From the NCBI GenBank assembly GCA_963742305.1, contig CAVULN010000036.1, forward strand, positions 1 through 64,000: a DNA stretch of 64,000 nucleotides, in the 5' to 3' direction. Below the pieces are notes generated by a model. It worked only from the letters and a program-made list of their open reading frames with translations, did no database searches and was not told where the DNA came from. The translations under genes were made by a program, and so were the position numbers. The first letter of the stretch is position 1, and every line of letters begins with the position of its first letter. Below, piece after piece: positions 1 to 8,187 of this stretch. Source of the stretch: Roseiarcus sp963742305 (GTDB lineage: Bacteria; Pseudomonadota; Alphaproteobacteria; Rhizobiales; Beijerinckiaceae).

Positions 1-131
1 CACCATCGTCAAGCGCTTGGCGCGAACCGCGACAGCCAAAAATCGAGGCTGGTTCCCGGTCGGGGCGCTCGCGACGGACATCCGCCAGCACGTCACGACT
101 TTCCGCGAGCCCCGAAGGGGCGACCTTCGCG

Positions 132-1222
132 TCAGAAGCCGGCGATCTCGTGGATCATCTTGGTGAAGCGGCTCCGCTCTTCGGGCGTCAGGTTGGCGGT
201 CTGCACATCGAGGTCGTTGTCCTTGAGCCCCGCCGCCTTGGCGAAGCTGTTCCAGGCGGCGGCCTTGGCCAGGTCTTTCGGCAGCGCTTCGCCCCGCGCG
301 TAGAGATGAGCCACGCGGTTCTGGGCGATCGGATTGCCCCGTGCGGCGGCGATGAGAAGGATCTTGGCCGCGCCGGCCTCGTCTCTGGGCACGCCCTCGC
401 CATTGAACAGCATGATCGCGTATTCGACCTGGCCGGCGATAACGCCGTCGTCGGCTGCGCGCTTCAGCCAGCGCACCGCCTCGGCGATGTTCATGGGCAC
501 GCCTTTGCCGTCGCGCAGCATGACGCCGTACGAATAGGCCGCGTCGTCGTCGCCGGCGTTCGCGGCGCGAAGGAAGTATTGCGCCGCCTTGGCGTAATCC
601 GGCGCCTTGCCCCCCACGCCCTCGAGCGCCATGACGCCAAGGTTGTAAAGCGCGCCGTGATTGTCCTTGGCCGCCGCGCGCTCGAACTGGATCTCCGCGC
701 CCGCCGGATCCTTCGGCACGCCATCGGCGCCCTGAACCATGAGCGCTCCGAGTTCATAGGCCGCCTGCGGGTCGCCAAGGTTGCTGGCGAGGCGGAACCA
801 GTCCGCCGCCGCGTGGCTGTCGCGGGGAACCGCCGCGCCGTCGCGATAAATCTCGCCGATCAGCGTCATCGCCGCCGCGTCCTTCGAATTGGCGTCGATG
901 CGCCGTTCGGCCTCCATGAGCGCGTAGAGGAAATTGCCGCGCTGATAGGCGCCAAAGGCCAGATCCGCCGGCACTCCATCCGCTCGCGGCGGCAGCGGAG
1001 GCGGCAACGCGTCGCGGGGCGCCCCTCCCGCTTCGCTCGCGAAGGGCGAGGCGACGTTCTGCGACGGCGCAGGCTTCGCCGACGGGGCCTCCTTGGCGGA
1101 GGGGGCCTGCTTTGCCGACGGCGCCTGCTTGCCGACGGCGCCTGCTTCGGGGACTGGGGCTGAGCGACGGCGGCGCCGCTCAGGCTTAGGCCCAGCAAAA
1201 GGGCGAGCGCGATCCTCGTCAT
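132..1222 (-). CDS. Secreted Sel1-repeat (TPR-like) protein, frameshifted
   Basis: Periplasmic Sel1-like repeat protein, a solenoid scaffold for protein contacts; no enzymatic role is expected. The start at 1222 gives a clear Sec signal peptide (MTRIALALLLGLSLSGAAVA then QPQ). It is followed by a low-complexity linker of KQAPSA-type hexapeptides, then about six Sel1 repeats with the usual A-x-Y-x-L-G and G-V-P-x-D patterns down to the stop at 132. The signal peptide and the repeats lie in different frames. Around 1124-1138 one repeat copy has CTT where the neighbouring copy at 1106-1120 has CTTT; restoring one T joins them into KQAPSA-KQAPSA-KQAPSA-KEAPSA-KPAPSQ. The gene follows the thiE-like gene by 11 bp on the same strand. 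I am confident of the family and fairly confident of the frameshift position. Confidence 0.82.
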
Positions 1223-1233
1223 GGCGCCACCGT

Positions 1234-1965
1234 CTAGAGCCTGCCGCGATTCGGTCGAATCGGGGCAGGGTCCCTTTGGTTTTGCGCGCTCCCTGGCGAA
1301 AAACCGGGTTCGGCTTTTTCGCAGCGCGCTTCGCTCGCGATCAGGGCCTGCGCCTCGCGCGCGGCCGCCGCTGGCGAGGAACTCCCGAAGATCGCCTCGC
1401 CCAGGGCGACGAAATCGGCGCCGGCCTCCTTGAGCGCGCGGGCCTCGGCGAGCGCGCCGGCGCAGGCGACGCAGGGCGTCTCGAAGATTTCCGCCCACCA
1501 CGCGACGCGTTCGGTCAGCGCCTGAAGATCCGTGGCCCCCTTGCGCCCGTCGAGCTCCCCGAACATGACGTAGTCGGCCCCCATTTCGCCTGCGATCATG
1601 GCCTCATCGCGGGTGCGCAAGGCGCCCGCGCCGACAATCCGTTGCGGTTTCAGCCGCTCGATCGCCCGGGAAAGATCCGCGCCGCCGACATGGACCCCGT
1701 CCGCGCCAAGCCGGACCGCGAGCCCGGCGTCGTTTTCGATCAGCAGCGCACAGTCGGCGTCTTTCGCCGCGCGAAGGAACGGCGCCGCGACCGCCTCCGG
1801 CTTGACGAGCGAATCGGGCTTGAGGCGGAGGAGCGCGCAAGCGGCTGGCGCGGCCTCGAGCGTCTCCGCGAAGACGCTGGCGAAGGCGATGGCGTCCGTC
1901 GCCCCGAGAAGCGGAGTGACGAGATAAAGCGCGCGTTCGGGCGAGGCCTGGGAGGTCGGGGGCAT
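1234..1965 (-). CDS. Thiamine-phosphate synthase-like (ThiE/TenI) protein
   Basis: TIM-barrel protein of the ThiE/TenI family, 243 residues. ThiE joins hydroxymethylpyrimidine diphosphate and thiazole phosphate to make thiamine phosphate. Visible family marks are LYLVTPLL at the first strand, the ENDAGLAVRLGADGVHVG stretch, the AGALRTRDEA strand and GADYVMFGE. The ATG at 1965 is chosen because it directly precedes the first barrel strand; the open frame upstream to 2193 has no family similarity. The pyrophosphate-binding residues look less complete than in E. coli ThiE and no other thi gene is nearby, so it may be one of the thiE-like paralogues that sit beside Sel1 and fructose-bisphosphate aldolase genes in Rhizobiales rather than the main enzyme. 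Confidence 0.75.
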   Translation of the reverse strand: MPPTSQASPERALYLVTPLLGATDAIAFASVFAETLEAAPAACALLRLKPDSLVKPEAVAAPFLRAAKDADCALLIENDAGLAVRLGADGVHVGGADLSRAIERLKPQRIVGAGALRTRDEAMIAGEMGADYVMFGELDGRKGATDLQALTERVAWWAEIFETPCVACAGALAEARALKEAGADFVALGEAIFGSSSPAAAAREAQALIASEARCEKAEPGFSPGSAQNQRDPAPIRPNRGRL

Positions 1966-2164
1966 GAGAGTGAAAATCGGACCGGAGGATGGATGTCGCC
2001 GACCATTGCGGCCAAATGGCGGTCGAGGCAAGGCCCGCCAGCTTCCCGGCGATCCGATCGAAGCGTCGAGAAGGCGGGCGGAGGCCTGCCCGCCCGACGG
2101 CTTTGCGGCGCGTTCGCCAGTGGCGTAGACGAGCCCCAAACGCCAGTCGCGAAGGAAATGGCCG

Positions 2165-2782
2165 ATGGTTTCAAACTCGCAGCTCAAACGCATTCCCGGG
2201 CTGCAAAAGGCCTACCAGTTCGCCAAGGCGAAGCTGTACCCCGAAGGCCACGAGCAGTGGCTTCGCGTCGTCATGAACAGGGAAACGGCTCGCCTCGTGG
2301 GGGAGCTCGACTATAAAAACGCTTCGGCGCTGGAAATCAGCGGCCTCCAATGGAAAGACTTCGGTTTCGCCCGCTACATCGCCAGAGGCTATCCGGACTA
2401 CGATGTCTGCGCCGGGCCGCTCGACGAGACATTCGACATCATCATCGCCGAACAGGTGTTCGAGCACGTGCTTTGGCCGTATCGCGCCGTCCGCAATGTG
2501 TTCCAGATGCTCAATCCCGGCGGCGCCTTCCTCATCACCACCCCGTTCCTGGTCAGGATCCACGGCCATCCGATCGATTGCTCGCGCTGGACCGAGCTTG
2601 GGATGCGCCACCTGCTTGCGGAGGGCGGATTCGACATCGATCGCATCGTCACCGGATCGTGGGGCAACCGGGCGTGCGTGCGCTCGAATTTGCTGATGTG
2701 GACGCCCTATACCCGCTGGCTGCACTCGCTCCGGAACGAGGAGGATTATCCGGTCCAGGTGTGGGCGCTGGCGCGGAAATGA
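2165..2782 (+). CDS. Class I SAM-dependent methyltransferase (type 11-like)
   Basis: A 205-residue soluble protein with a Rossmann-fold methyltransferase core. Motif I is shortened (ALEISG near residue 57). The post-I acidic region is followed by FDIIIAEQVFEHV (motif IV-like), LNPGGAFLITTPF (motif VI-like) and a C-terminal region with a WTELGMRHLLAEGGF helix typical of Methyltransf_11 proteins. The start at 2165 has a GAAGGA ribosome-binding site eight bases upstream. It is transcribed away from the thiE-like gene. The substrate cannot be told from sequence; this subgroup often lies near sugar or lipid biosynthesis genes, but no such neighbour is present. Confidence 0.78.
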   Translation: MVSNSQLKRIPGLQKAYQFAKAKLYPEGHEQWLRVVMNRETARLVGELDYKNASALEISGLQWKDFGFARYIARGYPDYDVCAGPLDETFDIIIAEQVFEHVLWPYRAVRNVFQMLNPGGAFLITTPFLVRIHGHPIDCSRWTELGMRHLLAEGGFDIDRIVTGSWGNRACVRSNLLMWTPYTRWLHSLRNEEDYPVQVWALARK

Positions 2783-2863
2783 GGCTGACCGGCCAGTCCC
2801 GCCGCCTCCGCGCCTCGCATCATCTCGCCGATCATCGTCCCGGCGAGCGATTCGGACCGCGTT

Positions 2864-3439
2864 TCACACGAGGGCGGCCAGGGGACCGAACGCGACAAGG
2901 TTCCACCGTCCCTCGCGACCGCTGAGCCTCGCGAGCGAGAGCGGCGCGACATCGATCCGAAAGAAAGCGGAGGGAGCGGCGCCGAGCGCGCTGACCATCG
3001 CCGCGCGAACGACGGAGGCGTGGGTGACGGCGAGCGTCGCGCCATCGCGCGCCGCCGACCGCGCGAGCCAGGCGCCCGCGCGTTCGATCATCGCGGCGAA
3101 CAATTCGCCGCCGTGCGGCGCGGCTTCAGGATCGCCAAGCCATGCGGCAAACCCATCCGGCTCGCGCTCGGCGACGCCCTTCGCGGCGAGTCCGCGCCAG
3201 CGCCCGTAGTCGCAGTCCCTGAGCGCCGTCTCGACGTCCGCGGCGAGACCCAGAGCGGCCGCCGTCTCGCGGGCCGCGCGGGAGGGCGCGGTCAGGACGC
3301 ACGCATAAGCGGTGAGCCTGCCGCGCATCGTTTCGAGGGCGCGGGCGGCGGAGGCTTCGAGCGCTTCATCGTCGGGAAAGCGCGCCGCCCGCGTCGCGGC
3401 GGAAGGCCCGTGCGCGATGAGGTCGAGACGCGCGGTCAT
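2864..3439 (-). CDS. Histidine phosphatase family protein next to cbtAB
   Basis: Phosphoglycerate-mutase-like protein of 191 residues and the last gene of the cobalt uptake operon, 21 bp after cbtA. The N-terminal catalytic motif reads LIAHG instead of the family RHG, so the phosphate-binding arginine of that motif is an alanine while the nucleophilic histidine remains. Downstream, TAPSRAARETA (second arginine), the catalytic-acid region around DCDYGRWRG and the second histidine in AVTHASVVRA are present. Association with CbtAB suggests a role in cobalamin metabolism, as CobC (alpha-ribazole phosphatase) belongs to this fold, but direct phosphatase activity is uncertain given the altered motif. 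Confidence 0.78.
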   Translation of the reverse strand: MTARLDLIAHGPSAATRAARFPDDEALEASAARALETMRGRLTAYACVLTAPSRAARETAAALGLAADVETALRDCDYGRWRGLAAKGVAEREPDGFAAWLGDPEAAPHGGELFAAMIERAGAWLARSAARDGATLAVTHASVVRAAMVSALGAAPSAFFRIDVAPLSLARLSGREGRWNLVAFGPLAALV

Positions 3440-3460
3440 GCGCCGCCCGCCGCTCGCAAC

Positions 3461-4250
3461 CTAGTAGGCGGCTTGCAACCGGCCGAGCTTTCCCGCCGCG
3501 AAATCGCGTTGGATCCACGCGCCGAAGCCGAGCCCAAGCACCGTCCACAGAATCGCCTGCGCGCCGAGCGAGGCCATGCGGAACTGCCATAGGACCACAG
3601 CCGGGAAACCTTCCGGGATCTCGTTCAGCGGGGGCATCGCAAGGGCGAAGACGACCACCGCGACCAGATAGACCGCCGCGCCGATCAGCGTCGCGTTCCA
3701 GGCGCCGACCTGACCGGCGAGGCGATTGCGGACGTTCCAGGCGACGATCATCGAGCCGAGCGACAGCAGAATCATCCCGAAATAGATCGCCGTGCGCAGA
3801 CCGATCGTGTCGGGATTGCCGATCGACGGCGGATTGGCCGGGTATTTGAGGATCGGAACGGCGTAGACGGCGAGGAAGCCCATGAGCGCGATCACGCGCT
3901 GAGGTCACGCGTGGACTCCAGTCGCCGATCCGCCCGTAGAGAATTGCGAATGCGAGCGCGAACAGACCGCCGAAGGCGATGCTGTAGACGGTGACGCCGG
4001 TGAACAGGCCAATTCCCGCCTGAACCGGGCGGCTGACCAGCTCTGGCTCGTCCTCGACCGGCGGCGGCTTTTCGCCTTTCGCCACCGCGGCGTCATGCTC
4101 GGCCCGGGCTTTCGCTTCGTCCATCGCGCTTTCGAACGCGATCGCCCGGTCGACCGCCGGCTCGCCGGCGATTTTCAAAAAGCTGAAGGACAGGAGCGCG
4201 GCGACGAAGCCGACGATCATTCCCCGCCACAACAGAGATCCTGTCGTCAT
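3461..4250 (-). CDS. cbtA: Cobalt transporter subunit CbtA, frameshifted
   Basis: CbtA is a polytopic membrane protein that with CbtB forms a cobalt uptake system regulated by B12. The N-terminal half, starting with MTTGSLLWRGMIVGF at 4250, has one membrane segment, an acidic loop and FTGVTVYSIAFGGLFALAF. The C-terminal half, beginning VIALMGFLAVYAVPILKYP with the conserved NPPSIGNPDTIGLRT loop and three further helices, is in another frame. The switch lies close to 3898-3905, where removing one base gives a continuous TSAVIALMGF. Both halves are full length, so one apparent indel splits an otherwise complete gene. It lies 132 bp downstream of cbtB. Confidence 0.85.
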
Positions 4251-4382
4251 TGCGATTGTCCCCGACCGAAGCCGGGCCCCGACACGCGAGGCGGCCGGCG
4301 CCCTTGCACAAAGCCAATCCATCTTTTCAAGGATGAGGATTTGCGCCCGTGGCTGACGCCGCGGGCGAAGCTTCCCGCGCCC

Positions 4383-4592
4383 TCAGTGGCAGGGGAAGCC
4401 GAGCAGATGGCGGCTGTCGTGCACGAATTCATGCACGTACATGCCCCTGATGATCGAGGTCGCGCCCTCTTCGGCCCCGACGAAATAGACGCCGAGCAGG
4501 CAGAGGAGGCCGGCGAAGATGACCCAGGGCAGCAGCTCCCAAATCGGGATGGCGACCGGCCTGGCGGCGGGGGCTAATGTGGAAGCGGGCAT
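4383..4592 (-). CDS. cbtB: Cobalt transporter subunit CbtB
   Basis: A 69-residue protein with one transmembrane helix (about residues 18-40) and the CbtB C-terminal signature HEFVHDSRHLLGFPCH, whose histidines and cysteine are the presumed metal ligands. The ATG at 4592 has a GGGAG ribosome-binding site and follows the cobalamin riboswitch. It is the first gene of the operon cbtB-cbtA-phosphatase on the minus strand. Function as the small subunit of a B12-responsive cobalt importer is established for the family. Confidence 0.92.
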   Translation of the reverse strand: MPASTLAPAARPVAIPIWELLPWVIFAGLLCLLGVYFVGAEEGATSIIRGMYVHEFVHDSRHLLGFPCH

Positions 4593-4629
4593 GTCGGACT
4601 CCCTGGGGATATCGCGTCCCCGTATTGAG

Positions 4630-4760
4630 ACAGGCTTCGCCGCGAAAAGGGTCTGACTCTCGGCCGGTAGGAGCCGATTACAGTGGCGCGACCGTGCCGG
4701 ACTTCCACCGGCTTCCGCTCCCGCGACGCGCGCGAACACATTACGAGCGTTCGCGGCGGT
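4630..4760 (-). promoter_or_regulatory. Cobalamin riboswitch upstream of cbtBA
   Basis: On the minus strand the leader contains the conserved adenosylcobalamin aptamer elements in order: GCCGGTGGAAGTCCGGCACG (near 4694-4713), the B12 box GCCACTG (4681-4687) and the GAGTCAGACCC element (near 4649-4659). It ends about 40 bp before the cbtB start, so B12 binding would be expected to repress translation or transcription of the cobalt uptake operon. Outer boundaries are approximate. Confidence 0.9.
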
Positions 4761-4790
4761 GTCAATGGAGCCGCCGTGGCTGCCTCCGGT

Positions 4791-5672
4791 TCACAAGAAC
4801 ATCCCCCGGTCGCGGGCCACCGCCTTGGCCAGATGCTCGGCGACGGCGCGGATGCGGCCAAGGCCGCGCGTGTCCTCATGCGTCACGAGCCAATAGGCGC
4901 GGGTCGAGCGGCGCTCGGGCAGGACGCGTCTCAAGTCCTTGAAGCGGCGGGCGATGAAGTCGTGGACGACGCCAAGGCCCACGCCCGCCCGCACCGCCTC
5001 GAGCTGCGTGACCGCGTTGGCGCTCTCGAAGCTGGTCGGCGCGCCGCCGAAGAGCTCGCGCACATAGTCAAGCGCGGTCGAAAACGCATGCTCCTCGACG
5101 TAGCCGATGAGGCGGTGGCGCTTCAGCGCCTCGACATCGGCCGGCGCGCCGTTGCGCTTGAGATAGGCGGCGCTGGCGTAGATCCCGAGGGAATAGTCGG
5201 TGAGCTTGCGAGCGACGAAGCGTCCCGCCTCTGGCTTGTCGAGGCCGATCACCACATCGACCTCGCGGCGCGCGAGCGGGGTCAGTTGGGGCAGCGGCAT
5301 GAGTTGCAGGCGCATGCCGGAATGGCGCTCGGCGAAGTCGCGCAGCGCGCTTGTCAGGTAGTAAGTCGAGAAGCCGTCCGGGGCGCCGATGCGCACGTCG
5401 CCCGAAAGCTCGAGATCGACGCCGGAGATCTCGCCCTGCGCATGGAGGAAGGCGCTTTCCATCTGCTCGGCCGCGCCGATGAACCGCTCGCCAGCCCCGG
5501 TGAGCCTCGCCCCGGTCGTGCGCCGGTCGAACAGCTTCGCGCCGAGGGCGGCTTCCAGCGCCGCGATGCGGCGGCTGACCGTCGCGTGATCGAGCTTGAG
5601 CCGCTTGGCGGCGGCGACGAACTGGCCGGCGCGCGCGACCGCGAGGAAGACGCGGACGTTATCCCAATCCAT
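4791..5672 (-). CDS. LysR-family transcriptional regulator
   Basis: A 293-residue LysR regulator. Residues 1-60 form the winged HTH (DNVRVFLAVARAGQFVAAAKRL, then VSRRIAALEAALGAKLFDRR). The rest is the periplasmic-binding-like effector domain, with the LELSGDVRIGAPDGFSTYYL strand and the VRAGVGLGVVHDFIA segment. It is divergent from mmsA, a common arrangement in alphaproteobacteria, so control of mmsA is likely, but here a toxin-antitoxin pair lies between them. The ligand is unknown. Confidence 0.88.
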   Translation of the reverse strand: MDWDNVRVFLAVARAGQFVAAAKRLKLDHATVSRRIAALEAALGAKLFDRRTTGARLTGAGERFIGAAEQMESAFLHAQGEISGVDLELSGDVRIGAPDGFSTYYLTSALRDFAERHSGMRLQLMPLPQLTPLARREVDVVIGLDKPEAGRFVARKLTDYSLGIYASAAYLKRNGAPADVEALKRHRLIGYVEEHAFSTALDYVRELFGGAPTSFESANAVTQLEAVRAGVGLGVVHDFIARRFKDLRRVLPERRSTRAYWLVTHEDTRGLGRIRAVAEHLAKAVARDRGMFL

Positions 5673-5795
5673 GGCGGGTGCTTAGACCAAACGCCGCCCG
5701 GCTGCACGACATCACTGAGCAATCGCGCTCGCCGAGTGTGCGAGTGTCCGGTGCGACATTCTGCGTGCGGTATGAACTCGGACGCGCGGTCGCCT

Positions 5796-6143
5796 TCACG
5801 CCGCGGGGCGAATCGAGCCTTGCAGGTACGCGACGACTCGCTCCAGCAGGTCGTGGTTCACGCGGCCAATCTTTTCCGCATGATCGCTTTCGATCGTCGC
5901 CAGTTTGCACGGGCGAACGAGGGACGGCGCCGGCAGACCGGCATCGGCGTAGGTCTCGCCGAAAGGAACGTCGTCCGCCCACGGCCGGTTCTCGGCGCTG
6001 GTGATCATCGCGACCCACAGCAGGCGACTATCCTCGCCGAGGCCGCCGCGCGAGACGACCAAGGCGGGGCGCCGCTGGCGGGTCGAGCGGTCCGTATAGG
6101 GAAAGGGCACCCGAACGATGTCGCCCTGCTCAAAGTTTGGCAT
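5796..6143 (-). CDS. MazF/PemK-type toxin, type II toxin-antitoxin system
   Basis: A 115-residue PemK/MazF-fold protein, expected to be an mRNA interferase. The N-terminal FEQGDIVRVPFPYTDRS strand, the RRPALVVSRGG motif and the SLVRPCKLATIE strand are typical of the family. The ATG at 6143 is chosen over an upstream one because it lies inside the antitoxin end, giving a 14-bp overlap and translational coupling, and starts exactly at the conserved domain. The partner antitoxin precedes it. Confidence 0.85.
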   Translation of the reverse strand: MPNFEQGDIVRVPFPYTDRSTRQRRPALVVSRGGLGEDSRLLWVAMITSAENRPWADDVPFGETYADAGLPAPSLVRPCKLATIESDHAEKIGRVNHDLLERVVAYLQGSIRPAA

Positions 6144-6345
6144 AGGCCTTCCGGTCCGCGGGACTGTCCCATTCGGCAAAGGCGCCGAACGGGTCGTCCC
6201 CGCCGGGCAACGAAGCCTTCGTCAGAATGACCCTGCGGCCGTCGATTTCGTAAGCGAGGTCATCGCCTTCCGCGAGATGAAGGGCCGCGCGGACAGGCTG
6301 CGGAATCGTCGTTTGCGCCTTGCTTGTCAGCTTGCTCGTGATCAC
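6130..6345 (-). CDS. AbrB/MazE-type antitoxin
   Basis: A 71-residue swapped-hairpin AbrB (SpoVT/AbrB) DNA-binding antitoxin. The start is a GTG at 6345, supported by an AGGAG site seven bases upstream; the resulting MITSKLTSKAQTTIPQPVR is the canonical domain start, whereas a longer ATG form from 6387 adds unrelated residues. The C-terminal acidic tail (GGDDPFGAFAEWDSPAD) should bind and neutralise the toxin encoded just downstream. Such antitoxins usually repress their own promoter. Confidence 0.85.
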   Translation of the reverse strand: MITSKLTSKAQTTIPQPVRAALHLAEGDDLAYEIDGRRVILTKASLPGGDDPFGAFAEWDSPADRKAYAKL

Positions 6346-6537
6346 GGTTACGCTCCTGATCGGGTTATGTAAGGAAAATCCTTTCAAATCAAGAACGCGG
6401 CCCCCGAGAGCCGCAAGGGCTCGAGGTTAGGGCGGCTTAGCCGATTTCCGCACAGCCGATGCGCGATCTCTCAAATTGCTGTGCGCAAAATCGTGGCGCA
6501 TAAAGCGCCACGACAGCAAGTTATCAGGGAGCGGAAC

Positions 6538-8034
6538 ATGATCGAATACGGCCATTTCATCGGCGGCAAGCAGGTCGCCGGCACGTCGGGGCGGACCGCC
6601 GACGTCTTCCAGCCGATGGACGGCACGGTGCGGGCCCATGTCGCGCTCGCCTCCAAGGCCGAGGTTCGCGCCGCGGTCGAAAACGCCAAGGCGGCCCAGC
6701 CCGCGTGGGCGGCGGTCAATCCGCAGCGCCGCGCCCGCGTGCTGATGAAGTTCATCGAGCTCATCGCCCAGAACAACGACGAGATGGCCGAGACGCTGGC
6801 GCGCGAGCACGGCAAGACGATCGCCGACGCCAGGGGCGACATCCAGCGCGGCGTCGAAGTGGTCGAATTCGCGCTCGGCGCGCCGCACCTGATGAAGGGC
6901 GAATATACCGACGCCGCAGGCCCCGGCATCGACCTCTATTCGATGCGCCAGCCGCTCGGCGTGGTCGCCGGCGTCACGCCGTTCAACTTCCCGGCGATGA
7001 TCCCCTTGTGGAAGCTCGCGCCGGCGATCGCCTGCGGCAACGCGTTCATCCTCAAGCCCTCGGAGCGCGATCCGGGCGTGCCGATGCGGCTCGGCGAATT
7101 GTTCGTCGAGGCGGGCGGTCCTCCGGGCATTCTCAATGTCGTCAACGGCGACAAGGAGGCGGTCGACGCCATCCTCGACGATCCCGACATTCAGGCGATC
7201 GGCTTCGTCGGCTCGACCCCGATCGCCGAGTACATCTACGCGCGCGGCACAGCGACCGGCAAGCGCGTGCAGTGCTTCGGCGGCGCCAAGAATCATATGG
7301 TGGTGATGCCCGACGCGGACATGGACCAGGCGGTCGACGCCCTGATCGGCGCCGGCTACGGCTCGGCGGGCGAGCGCTGCATGGCCATTTCCGTCGCGGT
7401 TCCGGTCGGCCAGAAGACCGCCGACGATCTGGTCCGCCGCCTCATCCCGCGGGTCGAATCGCTGAAGATCGGTCCGTCGACCGATTCCGGCGCCGATTTC
7501 GGGCCGCTCGTCACCAAGGCGGCGCTCGAGAAGGTGCGCGGCTATGTCGACCTCGGCGTCAAGGAAGGCGCAAAGCTCGTGGTCGACGGGCGCAGCTTCA
7601 AGATGCAGGGCTACGAGAACGGCTTCTACATGGGCGGCTGTCTGTTCGATGACGTGACCAAGGACATGCGCATCTACAAGGAGGAGATCTTCGGTCCGGT
7701 ACTGTCGGTCGTGCGCGCGCACGACTACGGCGAGGCGCTCGGCCTGTGCAACGACCACGAATACGGCAACGGCGTCGCGATCTTCACCCGCGACGGCGAT
7801 GCGGCGCGCGACTTCGCGTCCAAGGTCAAGGTCGGCATGGTGGGCGTCAATTTCCCGATTCCGGTGCCGCTCGCCTATCACACCTTCGGCGGCTGGAAGC
7901 GCTCTGGCTTCGGCGATTTGAACCAGCACGGGCCGGACTCGATCCGCTTCTACACCCGCACCAAGACCGTGACCGCCCGCTGGCCGTCCGGAATCAAGGA
8001 CGGGGCTCAGTTCTCGATCCCGACGATGAACTGA
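6538..8034 (+). CDS. mmsA: CoA-acylating methylmalonate-semialdehyde dehydrogenase
   Basis: A 498-residue aldehyde dehydrogenase that converts (methyl)malonate semialdehyde with CoA and NAD+ to propionyl- or acetyl-CoA and CO2, in valine, thymine and inositol catabolism. Family marks are TPFNFPAMIPLWKLAPAI near residue 140, the catalytic cysteine in SAGERCMAISVAVPVG near 280, and the EEIFGPVLSVVR motif. The ATG at 6538 has an AGGGAG site six bases away; an upstream in-frame ATG at 6481 lacks one. It is divergent from the LysR gene, with the toxin-antitoxin pair between. Confidence 0.93.
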   Translation: MIEYGHFIGGKQVAGTSGRTADVFQPMDGTVRAHVALASKAEVRAAVENAKAAQPAWAAVNPQRRARVLMKFIELIAQNNDEMAETLAREHGKTIADARGDIQRGVEVVEFALGAPHLMKGEYTDAAGPGIDLYSMRQPLGVVAGVTPFNFPAMIPLWKLAPAIACGNAFILKPSERDPGVPMRLGELFVEAGGPPGILNVVNGDKEAVDAILDDPDIQAIGFVGSTPIAEYIYARGTATGKRVQCFGGAKNHMVVMPDADMDQAVDALIGAGYGSAGERCMAISVAVPVGQKTADDLVRRLIPRVESLKIGPSTDSGADFGPLVTKAALEKVRGYVDLGVKEGAKLVVDGRSFKMQGYENGFYMGGCLFDDVTKDMRIYKEEIFGPVLSVVRAHDYGEALGLCNDHEYGNGVAIFTRDGDAARDFASKVKVGMVGVNFPIPVPLAYHTFGGWKRSGFGDLNQHGPDSIRFYTRTKTVTARWPSGIKDGAQFSIPTMN

Positions 8035-8187
8035 TACGCGAGACGCAGGCGGCCGCGAACGGTTGCGGTCGGGCGAGATCTCCGCCTCCGCGGGTTCGCA
8101 GGATTGATGGCTTGGCGCGCGCCCCGGTTGACCAATCCCGCCCCTTTCGGCGAAGTCCCCGCTGACAGGTGATTCGGGGACGGCGGC

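Noticed and set aside
1..131. Possible gene at the left edge
   Set aside because: No reading frame with recognisable content within 131 bp; a start may lie at position 6 on the minus strand but nothing can be assigned.
4683..6230. Long open frame on the plus strand opposite the LysR gene and toxin
   Set aside because: Antisense shadow created by high GC; its amino-acid composition is Arg/Ala/Gly-rich without family motifs, while the minus-strand genes match known families.
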